DNA of 10,259 nucleotides from Opitutaceae bacterium (GTDB lineage Bacteria; Verrucomicrobiota; Verrucomicrobiia; Opitutales; Opitutaceae): positions 1-10,259 of the forward strand of contig SYDD01000335.1 of assembly GCA_005786775.1 (NCBI GenBank). The letters are read 5' to 3'. Each line of letters starts with the position of its first letter. Position 1 is the first letter of the stretch. Below, one piece after another: positions 1 to 6,546 of this stretch. A program made the translations under genes and the position numbers. The notes below the pieces were generated by a model. It was given only the letters and a program-made list of their open reading frames with translations, had not been told where the DNA came from and ran no database searches.

Positions 1-2638
1 CCGCCGCCGCGTCGGCGCGCGCCGCCGCCGCCTCCAGCATCGCGCGCAGCAGGTCGCCGTTGAAGCCGGGCCGCTCCAGCAGGGGCCGCAGCTCGCGGTC
101 CACCGCCTCCGCCGCCATCGCCCCCGCGGGGTGTTCCGCGGTGCGGTCGCGGCCGCGGAGGTCGACCACCACGCGCACGGGCGCGGGCGGAAGGAACTCG
201 TCGACGTGCCAGCGCGCGTCGGCGACGGTCTCCAGCACGAACAGCACCTCCAGGAGGAGGTCCGGCGCTTCGCCGGGCAGGCGCGCGCAGGCGGCGGTGC
301 CGGCGGGCGACTCGAGGAGGAGGTCGATCGCGTCGCCCACCAAGGGGTGGTCGGCAGTCAGGAAGCGGATGTCCTCGCGCGCGAGAGCGCGGCGGCGGTC
401 GAAGGTCGCGAGCATGCCGTCGGCTGGGAGCGAGGGGAAGCCCTCGACGTACGCGTGGCTGGGGTCGAGGAACAGGTCGCCCTCCTCGTGCTCGCGGATG
501 CGGACGCCGAAGTGGTCGAGCAGCTCGACGAGGAAGCGCCGCGGAAACGGGTCGGCGTCGGCGGCCTGCACCTTGGCGACGACGACGGCGGCGGCGGCGC
601 GGTCGAAAGAGTTCAGCTCGAGCAGGCGGTCCCGCCCGCGCTGGAGGCGCTCCCGCAGCGTGGCGCGGAAGGCCGCCGTCTCGGCGACCAGCGCGGCGAG
701 CTCCCGCGGGCCGGGTTCACCGGCCGGGGCGTACGTGGTGGCGAGCGCCACGAGCCGCTCCCGGAACGCCGCCTCGTACTCGTGGCCGCCGTGCACCGGC
801 GCGGCGAAGGCGTCGAGGCCCTGGTCGTACCAGGTGGCGAGGACCTCGCCGGCGCCGCCCGCGAGGTACGGGACGTGGATATGCACGTCTGCGCCCTGGC
901 CGATGCGGTCGAGGCGCCCGATGCGCTGCTCGAGGAGCGCCGGGTTGAGCGGCAGGTCGAGGAGAATCAGGTGGTGGGCGAACTGGAAGTTGCGGCCTTC
1001 GCTGCCGATCTCGGAGCTGAGCAGCAGCTGCGCGCCGTCCGGCTCGGCGAACCACGCCGCGTTGCGGTCGCGCTGCACCAGCGGTAGGCCCTCGTGGAAG
1101 AGGGCGACCTTGGCGCTGATCACCTCCTGCAGCGCGGCGGCGAGGGCGAGCACCTTGCGCTGGGTACGGCAGATGAGGAGGGCCTTGGCGCCGCGTTCCC
1201 GCCGGAGGAAGGCGGCCAGCCAGGCGACGCGCGGGTCGTCGCGAAAACTCGGGCGCAGGTCCGCGTCCTCCCCCGCCGCCTCCGCCCGCAGCTCGCGGGC
1301 CAGACGCGCGTGCACCACCACGGGCGCACCCTCGAGCGGGGCCGGGCAGTAGCGGCGCCGCGGGAAACCGGTCATCGCCGCGCGGGTGTTGCGGAACACG
1401 ACGCGGCCGGTGCCATGCTGGTCGAGCAGGGTGCGTAGCAGCGCCTCTCGGGCCCCCGGCCGGCCCGCCGCCAGGTGTTCGAGGTGGGTGGCGAGGGTTT
1501 CCGAATCGCGGTCGAAGATCTTCCGCAGAGCGGCCCGGTCCCCGGCGGTCAGCGGGCGGCCCTCGATCACCTTGCCCGCCACGTCGGCCACGCGCGTGTA
1601 CCCCTCCGCCTCGGCCTCGAAGCGCGCGAGGTCCGCGAACCGCTGCGGGTCCAGCAGGCGCAGGCGCGCGAAATGCCCCGCTACACCCAGTTGCGTGGGC
1701 GTGGCCGTGAGTAGGAGCAGGCCCGGGGCCACCGTCGCCAGCTCCTCGACCAGCGCGTACTCCGCGCTGGCCGACTCCGGGGTCCACGCGAGGTGGTGCG
1801 CTTCGTCGACGACCACCACGTCCCAGCCTGCCGCCACCGCCTCCGCCCGCCGCCCGGGCAGGCCCGCGAGGAAGCCGACGCTGCACAGCACGAGTTGCGC
1901 GCCGAGGAAGGGGTTGCGCCCCGGGTCGCTCGCCCCCGCCGCCTGGCAGCGCGTCTCGTCTAAGATGCTAAACCAGAGGTTAAACCGCCGCAGCAGCTCC
2001 ACGAACCACTGGTGGGTGAGCGCCTCAGGCACGAGGATTAGCACGCGCCGCGCGCGGCCCGTCGCCAGCAGCCGCTGCAGGATGAGGCAGGCCTCGATCG
2101 TCTTGCCCAGGCCCACCTCGTCCGCCAAGAGCACGCGCGGCGCCTGGCGCCCCGCCACCTCAGCGAGGATGTGGAACTGGTGAGGGATGAGGTCGATGCG
2201 CCCGCCCAGGAAGCCCCGCACCTCCGACTGCCGGAACCGCGCCCGCGCCTCGAGCGCCCGCCGCCGCAGGTCGAAGGTCCCCGTCTCGTCGGCCTCGCCC
2301 GCAAGCAGCCGCTCGTGCGGACGGCTCACGCTCGTCGCATCCGCGATCTCGTCCTCCCGCAGGCGCCGTTCCGCGCCGACGTAGGTCGCGAGGCCGTCGG
2401 TTTCCTCCACCGCGGTGATGACCAGCCGGCGGCCGGCCCGGTCGGCGACGGTTTCGCCGGGGCGGAAGAGGACGCGGCGGAGGACGGCGGTGCCGAGGGC
2501 GTAGAGGCGTTTCTCGCCCGTGCCGGGGAACTCGACCGCGACGCGGCGCGCGGCGGGGTCGACGGACGCGACCACGCCGAGCCCGAGCTCGGGTTCACGC
2601 TCGCTGAGGCAACGCTGGCCGGCCTTTCCGGGAGACAT
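1..2638 (-). CDS. rapA: RNA polymerase-associated ATPase RapA (HepA), SWI2/SNF2 family; 3' end cut by window edge
   Basis: RapA is a DNA translocase that binds core RNA polymerase and helps release and recycle stalled polymerase. The frame is open from an ATG at 2638 to the window edge and gives 879 residues. The N-terminus resembles E. coli RapA closely (MSPGKAGQRCLSEREPELGLG, then a Tudor-like region to about residue 105). The SNF2 motifs follow in order: Walker A ADEVGLGKT with Lys179, DEAH at 278-281, TATP at 311-314, the GSEGRNFQF motif with Arg549, and EQRIGRLDRIGQ ending at Gln581. These positions are within a few residues of the E. coli protein (968 aa, recalled from memory), so roughly 90-100 C-terminal residues lie outside the window. 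The start is fixed by the family N-terminus; no Shine-Dalgarno is visible upstream. The gene is transcribed divergently from the M16 peptidase. No frameshift or lost catalytic motif is seen. Family identity is near certain; the polymerase-recycling role is inferred from the family. Confidence 0.96.
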   Translation of the reverse strand, partial: MSPGKAGQRCLSEREPELGLGVVASVDPAARRVAVEFPGTGEKRLYALGTAVLRRVLFRPGETVADRAGRRLVITAVEETDGLATYVGAERRLREDEIADATSVSRPHERLLAGEADETGTFDLRRRALEARARFRQSEVRGFLGGRIDLIPHQFHILAEVAGRQAPRVLLADEVGLGKTIEACLILQRLLATGRARRVLILVPEALTHQWFVELLRRFNLWFSILDETRCQAAGASDPGRNPFLGAQLVLCSVGFLAGLPGRRAEAVAAGWDVVVVDEAHHLAWTPESASAEYALVEELATVAPGLLLLTATPTQLGVAGHFARLRLLDPQRFADLARFEAEAEGYTRVADVAGKVIEGRPLTAGDRAALRKIFDRDSETLATHLEHLAAGRPGAREALLRTLLDQHGTGRVVFRNTRAAMTGFPRRRYCPAPLEGAPVVVHARLARELRAEAAGEDADLRPSFRDDPRVAWLAAFLRRERGAKALLICRTQRKVLALAAALQEVISAKVALFHEGLPLVQRDRNAAWFAEPDGAQLLLSSEIGSEGRNFQFAHHLILLDLPLNPALLEQRIGRLDRIGQGADVHIHVPYLAGGAGEVLATWYDQGLDAFAAPVHGGHEYEAAFRERLVALATTYAPAGEPGPRELAALVAETAAFRATLRERLQRGRDRLLELNSFDRAAAAVVVAKVQAADADPFPRRFLVELLDHFGVRIREHEEGDLFLDPSHAYVEGFPSLPADGMLATFDRRRALAREDIRFLTADHPLVGDAIDLLLESPAGTAACARLPGEAPDLLLEVLFVLETVADARWHVDEFLPPAPVRVVVDLRGRDRTAEHPAGAMAAEAVDRELRPLLERPGFNGDLLRAMLEAAAARADAAA

Positions 2639-2732
2639 CCCGCGAGGCTACGGGCCGGCCAACGCGCTTGGCCACGGGAAACTCGCCATCCGGCTTGGCA
2701 GGCGGGCCCGACACCGTACCGTCAACCCCACG
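2639..2732. promoter_or_regulatory. Divergent intergenic region between rapA and the pitrilysin-like peptidase
   Basis: These 94 bp separate two outward-facing start codons, so they should hold promoters for both genes, unless one promoter lies inside the opposite coding region. On the plus strand TTGGCA at 2695-2700 matches the sigma-70 -35 box at five of six positions. It is followed after 16 bp by TACCGT at 2717-2722, a poor -10 (three of six), which would give a very short leader. I see no convincing -10 on the minus strand. Neither start codon has a purine-rich ribosome binding site. The regulatory role follows from gene geometry; the individual boxes are weak. Confidence 0.4.
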
Positions 2733-5567
2733 ATGAACGTCCGCCGCCGCCTGTTCCCCGCCGTCCTAGTCCTGCTGGCCGCCCTGCCCTTACCCGGCGC
2801 CACCCCGGCGCCCCTCCCCGAGCTGCCCGCGCGGCTGCGCGCCCCCTCGGACCAGGCGCAGTTCCGCCGCTTCGTCCTGCCCAACGGCCTGAAAGTGCTG
2901 CTCGTTTCGGACCCGAAATTCAACAAGTCGGGGGCCGCGCTAATGATGCCCGTGGGCCAGATCGACGACCCGGCCGCGCGCGAGGGGATGGCCCATTTCC
3001 TCGAGCATATGCTGTTCCTCGGCACCGCGAAATACCCGGAGCCGAACGCCTACGGCAACTTCATGCAGTCGAACGGCGGCTACAGCAACGCCTACACCGC
3101 CAGCGACCACACCAACTACCAGTTCGAGGTCCGCCACGAGGCGCTCGCCGAGGGTCTCGACCGCTTCGCCCAATTCTTCATCGCCCCGCTGTTCACCGCC
3201 GAGTTCACCGGCCGCGAGATCAACGCCGTGCACAACGAGGCGATGCGCCACGTGCAGAACGACAGCCGCCGCCTCTTCTCGGTCCTCCGCGAGGTCTACG
3301 CCCCCGGTAGCGGCGAGAGCAAGTTCTCCACCGGCAACAAGGACACGCTGGCCGGCGCCACCCCCGCCGAGGTCCGCGCCTTCTACGAAGCCACCTACTC
3401 TGCCGACCGGATGGCCCTCGCCATCTGCGGCAAGGCCGCCCTCGACGAGCTCGAGCGCCACGCCCGCACGCTCTTCACCGAAATCCCGCGCCGGCCCGTC
3501 ACGCCGCCCCGCCGCGAGCCCGCCTTCCTGCCCCGGAAGGCCGCCCTCCGCGTGGTGCAGGTCGAGCCGGTGAAGGAGGTCCGCAGCCTGCAGCTCGAGT
3601 TCGTCGTGCCCGCGACGCGCCCGGATTTCCTGAGCAAGCCCGACGAGCTCCTCACGCAGCTGATCGGCTACCCGGGCCCCGGGGGCCTCGTCGAGGCGCT
3701 CAAGCGCGACGGCCTGATCAACGGCCTCAACGCGTTCGTCTGGGAGCGCACCGCCGACTACGGCTCGCTGATGATCGGTGCCGACCTCACGCCCGCCGGC
3801 CTCGCGGCCCGCGAACAGGTGACGGTCCGCATCCTGGCCTACCTGCAGCATCTACGCGCCGCGCCGTTCCCGGCGGATTTCTACCGCGACCGCGCGCGCA
3901 TCGCCCAGCTCGACGAGAGCTTCCGCGACCGCGGCGAGGGCGCCGCCCTCGCCACCAAGCTCGCCAATCAGGCCGGCTTCTACCCGCTCGAGGTCGCCGA
4001 GCGCGCGGGCGATGTCTGGGGCCCGCCCGACGAGGCCGCCTACCGCCGGCTGCTCAACGCGCTCACGCCCGACAACCTGCTCGTCGCCGTGATGGCGAAG
4101 GGCGTGCCGACCGACCGCGCCGAGCGCATCTACCAGGTGAAGTACTCGTACACCGAGGACGCGGGCGCGGGCTACCAGGCCCTGCTCGCGGCGGGCGGCA
4201 AGGACGCCTTCCGCCTGCCGGGCGCGAACGCCTTTTTGCCCGGCGCTACCAACGTGCTGCCCGAGCGGCCCGTCGCGCTCGTCGACGAGCCCGGCCTGCG
4301 CCTCTTTTGGGCGCCCGACGCCGAGTTCCAGCGCCCGCAGGTCGCGCTTAGCCTGCGCTTCGTGCCCGTCGCCGGCCTCGCCACGCCGCGGGCGACCGCG
4401 CTACTGCGGCTGTTCGACGCGTGCTTGCGTGATCACCTCGAGCCCGCCAGCGCCGACGCGGCCCTCGCGGGCGTCGACCTCGGCCTCGAAGCTTCCCTCG
4501 AGGGCTGGAAGGTATCCGTCGCCGGCTACGGCGACTCCGGACTGCGCTACGCCGCCCACGTCGCCGCGCGGCTGCGAGACTTCAGCGTTACGCCCGCGCG
4601 CTTCGAGGCGCTCAAGGAGGCGAACCTGCGCGGGCTCCGCAGCTACGTGCAGACGGAAGCCTACCTCATGGCCCGCAACCGGCGGGACGCGCTGATGCGC
4701 GAGCACCTCTTCCTCCCGCCGGAAACCCTCGCGGCCACCGAGGCCGCCACTTGGGCGGACGTACAGGCGTTCGGGCGGGAGTTCTTCGCCCGGGGAGCCA
4801 TCGAGGCGGTGATCCACGGCCATCTCGCCCCCGAGGCCGCAATCACCGCGGTGCGCGGCCTCGCGCGGGCGATCGGCGCCACCCCCGCGCCCGCCGGCGA
4901 CCTCCTCCGCCGCCGCCACCTGCAGCTCCAGGCGGGCGAGAACGTGGTGGATTCCGGCCCCGTCGAGGGCGTCAACTCCGCCTTCGTGCGCGACTACCTC
5001 CTGCCGGACGACACCCCTGAGGTGCGGGCAGCCGCGGCGGTGCTGGGCAACTTCTTTGCGGACCCGTTCTTCAGCGAGCTGCGCACCAAGCAGCAGCTGG
5101 GCTACATCGTAGGCGGCGGGGCCGGCAGTTCGCTGCGCCACCGCTACTTCGCATTCGTGATCCAGTCGAGCACCCACGCCCCGGCCGAGCTGCAGCGCCG
5201 GGCCGAGGCGGTGATCGCGGGCTTCCCGGAGGCATTTTCCAAGTTGACGGATGAGCAGTGGAAGACGCTGGTCGCCGGCGCCCGCTCCGGGTTTGAGGAG
5301 AAGGCGAAGAGCATCCGCGAGAAGTCCGAGCTCTTCTTCACTCGGGCCTTCACCTTCGACGGCGAATGGGACCGCCAGCAGGCCTCCCTCGCCGCGCTCG
5401 ACCGGCTCACGCGCGAGCAGACCCTTGCGTTCTTCCGCACCGCCCTCGAGCCGGCCACCGCGCGCCGCCGTACCGTGCTGCTCGCCGGGAAGGACCACCG
5501 CGCCGACCTGCCCGCCGCCACCTTCGCAGACCGCGAGACCTGGCAGGCCACCCGCCAGTTCCGCTAA
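2733..5567 (+). CDS. Exported pitrilysin/insulysin-type M16 zinc metallopeptidase
   Basis: This 944-residue protein matches the length of E. coli pitrilysin (about 960) and should degrade medium-sized peptides inside a closed four-domain chamber, probably in the periplasm. Residues 1-22 form a Sec signal peptide (basic MNVRRR, then a Leu/Ala core). The inverted zinc motif HFLEH is at 88-92, with catalytic Glu91. The third zinc ligand is Glu169 in REINAVHNE, exactly the HxxEH-X76-E spacing of this subfamily. The flanking text (HFLEHMLFLGT, SDHTNYQFEV, LDRFAQFF, STGNKDTL) is close to insulin-degrading enzyme. The C-terminal half lacks a second HxxEH, as expected, but keeps LRTKQQLGYIV with Arg784 and Tyr791, equivalent to the substrate-contacting Arg/Tyr pair of insulysins. 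The frame is open back to an ATG at 2520 inside rapA, but the ATG at 2733 begins the signal peptide and is clearly better. The gene is divergent from rapA and convergent with the hydroxylase (8 bp between stops). Family is very secure; natural substrate unknown. Confidence 0.96.
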   Translation: MNVRRRLFPAVLVLLAALPLPGATPAPLPELPARLRAPSDQAQFRRFVLPNGLKVLLVSDPKFNKSGAALMMPVGQIDDPAAREGMAHFLEHMLFLGTAKYPEPNAYGNFMQSNGGYSNAYTASDHTNYQFEVRHEALAEGLDRFAQFFIAPLFTAEFTGREINAVHNEAMRHVQNDSRRLFSVLREVYAPGSGESKFSTGNKDTLAGATPAEVRAFYEATYSADRMALAICGKAALDELERHARTLFTEIPRRPVTPPRREPAFLPRKAALRVVQVEPVKEVRSLQLEFVVPATRPDFLSKPDELLTQLIGYPGPGGLVEALKRDGLINGLNAFVWERTADYGSLMIGADLTPAGLAAREQVTVRILAYLQHLRAAPFPADFYRDRARIAQLDESFRDRGEGAALATKLANQAGFYPLEVAERAGDVWGPPDEAAYRRLLNALTPDNLLVAVMAKGVPTDRAERIYQVKYSYTEDAGAGYQALLAAGGKDAFRLPGANAFLPGATNVLPERPVALVDEPGLRLFWAPDAEFQRPQVALSLRFVPVAGLATPRATALLRLFDACLRDHLEPASADAALAGVDLGLEASLEGWKVSVAGYGDSGLRYAAHVAARLRDFSVTPARFEALKEANLRGLRSYVQTEAYLMARNRRDALMREHLFLPPETLAATEAATWADVQAFGREFFARGAIEAVIHGHLAPEAAITAVRGLARAIGATPAPAGDLLRRRHLQLQAGENVVDSGPVEGVNSAFVRDYLLPDDTPEVRAAAAVLGNFFADPFFSELRTKQQLGYIVGGGAGSSLRHRYFAFVIQSSTHAPAELQRRAEAVIAGFPEAFSKLTDEQWKTLVAGARSGFEEKAKSIREKSELFFTRAFTFDGEWDRQQASLAALDRLTREQTLAFFRTALEPATARRRTVLLAGKDHRADLPAATFADRETWQATRQFR

Positions 5568-5575
5568 CCGGGACC

Positions 5576-6415
5576 TCAAGGATCAACCTTGTTCCCGCCG
5601 CGCGCGCGGCGGGTGAAGGGTTGCCGCAGCTGACCGAGCAACCCGGGTGGCATCGGCTCACGAATGCCAAAGTTCGCCGGCGCCCGGTCGCGCGGCAAGT
5701 AGAGGGTACCGAAGAGCCAGTCCCAGAAAGGCAGCAGCCCGGCAAAGTTTTTGTCCCACGCCTCGTGGTCCCGCGAGTGGTGCCAGCGGTGGAAAGCAGG
5801 TGATGCAAGCACCAGCCGCAGGGGCCCGAAATCCCAGTTCACGTTCGCGTGGAGGAAAATCGCGTAGAGCGTCAGCACCGGCGCCGCGGCGAGGGTGAGC
5901 GCCGGATTGAAGCCGAGCAGGAGGATGGGGAGCACGTGCGCGATCCGGTTCACCAACTCGTTCACGGGGTGCACCCGTACGCTGCCGAGCCAATCGAGAT
6001 CCTCCGACGAGTGGTGCACGGCGTGGAACGGCCACCAGCGCCCGCGGTGGAACATCCGGTGCGTCCAGTACCCGATGAAGTCGACCAGCACCATTATCTC
6101 GATCGCCTGCAGCCAGAGCGGCTGCTGGCTGAGGGGCCCGAAACCGGTGAAGGCCCCCGTCCGCAGCGCCGCCGCCGGCACCACGCCCGCCGTCACCAGC
6201 AAGGCCGCGACCACCACCAGCACGCCGCGCACGAGGGGCTTGGTGATCACCGCGGTGAGCAAGAGGTAGGCCGCGTCGGTGCCCCACCCGCGCCGGAAGA
6301 ACGGTTGTACTCGACCGCGGCGCCGGGCCAGCACGCGCTCGACCACGAAGAACAGCGCGGCGAGCACGACCAGCGCCAGCAGGGCGCGCAGGAAGGGGGC
6401 GGCGAGTTGGGTCAC
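5576..6415 (-). CDS. Sterol desaturase / fatty acid hydroxylase superfamily membrane protein
   Basis: This is an integral membrane di-iron oxygenase-type protein of the fatty acid hydroxylase superfamily, 279 residues from the GTG at 6415. The histidine clusters that bind the two irons are all present: HRMFH (119-123), HAVHH (131-135), His149 in VRVHPVNE, His189 in LHANVNWDFG, and HRWHH (209-213). Hydrophobic segments lie near residues 4-25, 46-80, 100-117 and 158-190, so the active site should face the cytoplasm. The ending FAGLLPFWDWLFGTLYLP is typical of bacterial members. No in-frame ATG precedes the histidine region. The frame also allows a GTG at 6520 (314 residues), but that adds a Gly/Pro-rich stretch without family character and leaves only 26 bp to the divergent peptidase start, so I prefer 6415. 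Neither GTG has a Shine-Dalgarno. Substrate (sterol, hopanoid, carotenoid, fatty acyl or alkylglycerol lipid) cannot be told from sequence, and the neighbours do not help. Confidence 0.92.
   Translation of the reverse strand: MTQLAAPFLRALLALVVLAALFFVVERVLARRRGRVQPFFRRGWGTDAAYLLLTAVITKPLVRGVLVVVAALLVTAGVVPAAALRTGAFTGFGPLSQQPLWLQAIEIMVLVDFIGYWTHRMFHRGRWWPFHAVHHSSEDLDWLGSVRVHPVNELVNRIAHVLPILLLGFNPALTLAAAPVLTLYAIFLHANVNWDFGPLRLVLASPAFHRWHHSRDHEAWDKNFAGLLPFWDWLFGTLYLPRDRAPANFGIREPMPPGLLGQLRQPFTRRARGGNKVDP
5584..5623. terminator. Candidate bidirectional terminator hairpin at a convergent junction
   Basis: A perfect 20-bp GC palindrome (5594-5613, half-site CCCGCCGCGC) is flanked by 3-nt internal mismatches and then by outer arms CAACCTT (5584-5590) and AGGGTTG (5617-5623), which pair over 7 bp with one wobble. 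The whole can fold as an interrupted hairpin on either strand. It begins 17 nt after the stop of the upstream peptidase and overlaps the last codons of the opposing hydroxylase gene. There is no T-run on either side, so it is not a canonical intrinsic terminator. It could be a U-less terminator, an RNA 3'-end stabiliser, or a by-product of Arg/Gly/Ala codons in GC-rich DNA. Confidence 0.4.
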
Positions 6416-6546
6416 GGCGGGGATCGGGGCCGACGCACCAAATCCCGGGGCGCCGCCCGGCGCAAGGCCCGGCCGCGTTCCGATCGAGAAAGGTTCGCCG
6501 TCGCGCCACCCACCGGCCACGGATAAAGACCGGTCCCCCGCCCCGC
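6416..6546. promoter_or_regulatory. Divergent intergenic region between the hydroxylase and the second M16 peptidase
   Basis: With the preferred GTG start for the hydroxylase, 131 bp separate two outward-facing genes and should contain both promoters. The only AT-rich spot close to the peptidase start is GGATAAAGA at 6521-6529, some 18 bp before the ATG at 6547; it could act as a poor -10 for the plus strand, but I find no matching -35. On the minus strand, TTGCGC followed about 17 bp later by a GATTTG-like element is an equally weak candidate. No ribosome binding site is visible for either gene. The role is inferred from gene orientation. Confidence 0.35.

Noticed and set aside
60..1352. Long plus-strand open frames (430 and 318 codons) across the left end of the window.
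   Set aside because: They are Arg/Ser/Ala-rich or Glu/Val/Gly-rich shadows of rapA, whose minus-strand frame contains every SNF2 motif in order and runs open to the window edge.
2520..2732. A 71-residue N-terminal extension of the pitrilysin-like peptidase, starting at the ATG at 2520.
   Set aside because: It would overlap the 5' end of rapA by 119 bp and would bury the evident signal peptide that starts at 2733. The extension has no secretion or family character.
4401..5579. A 392-codon minus-strand frame opposite the C-terminal half of the pitrilysin-like peptidase.
   Set aside because: It is a compositional shadow: no recognisable domain, and the opposite strand carries conserved M16 residues including Arg784 and Tyr791.
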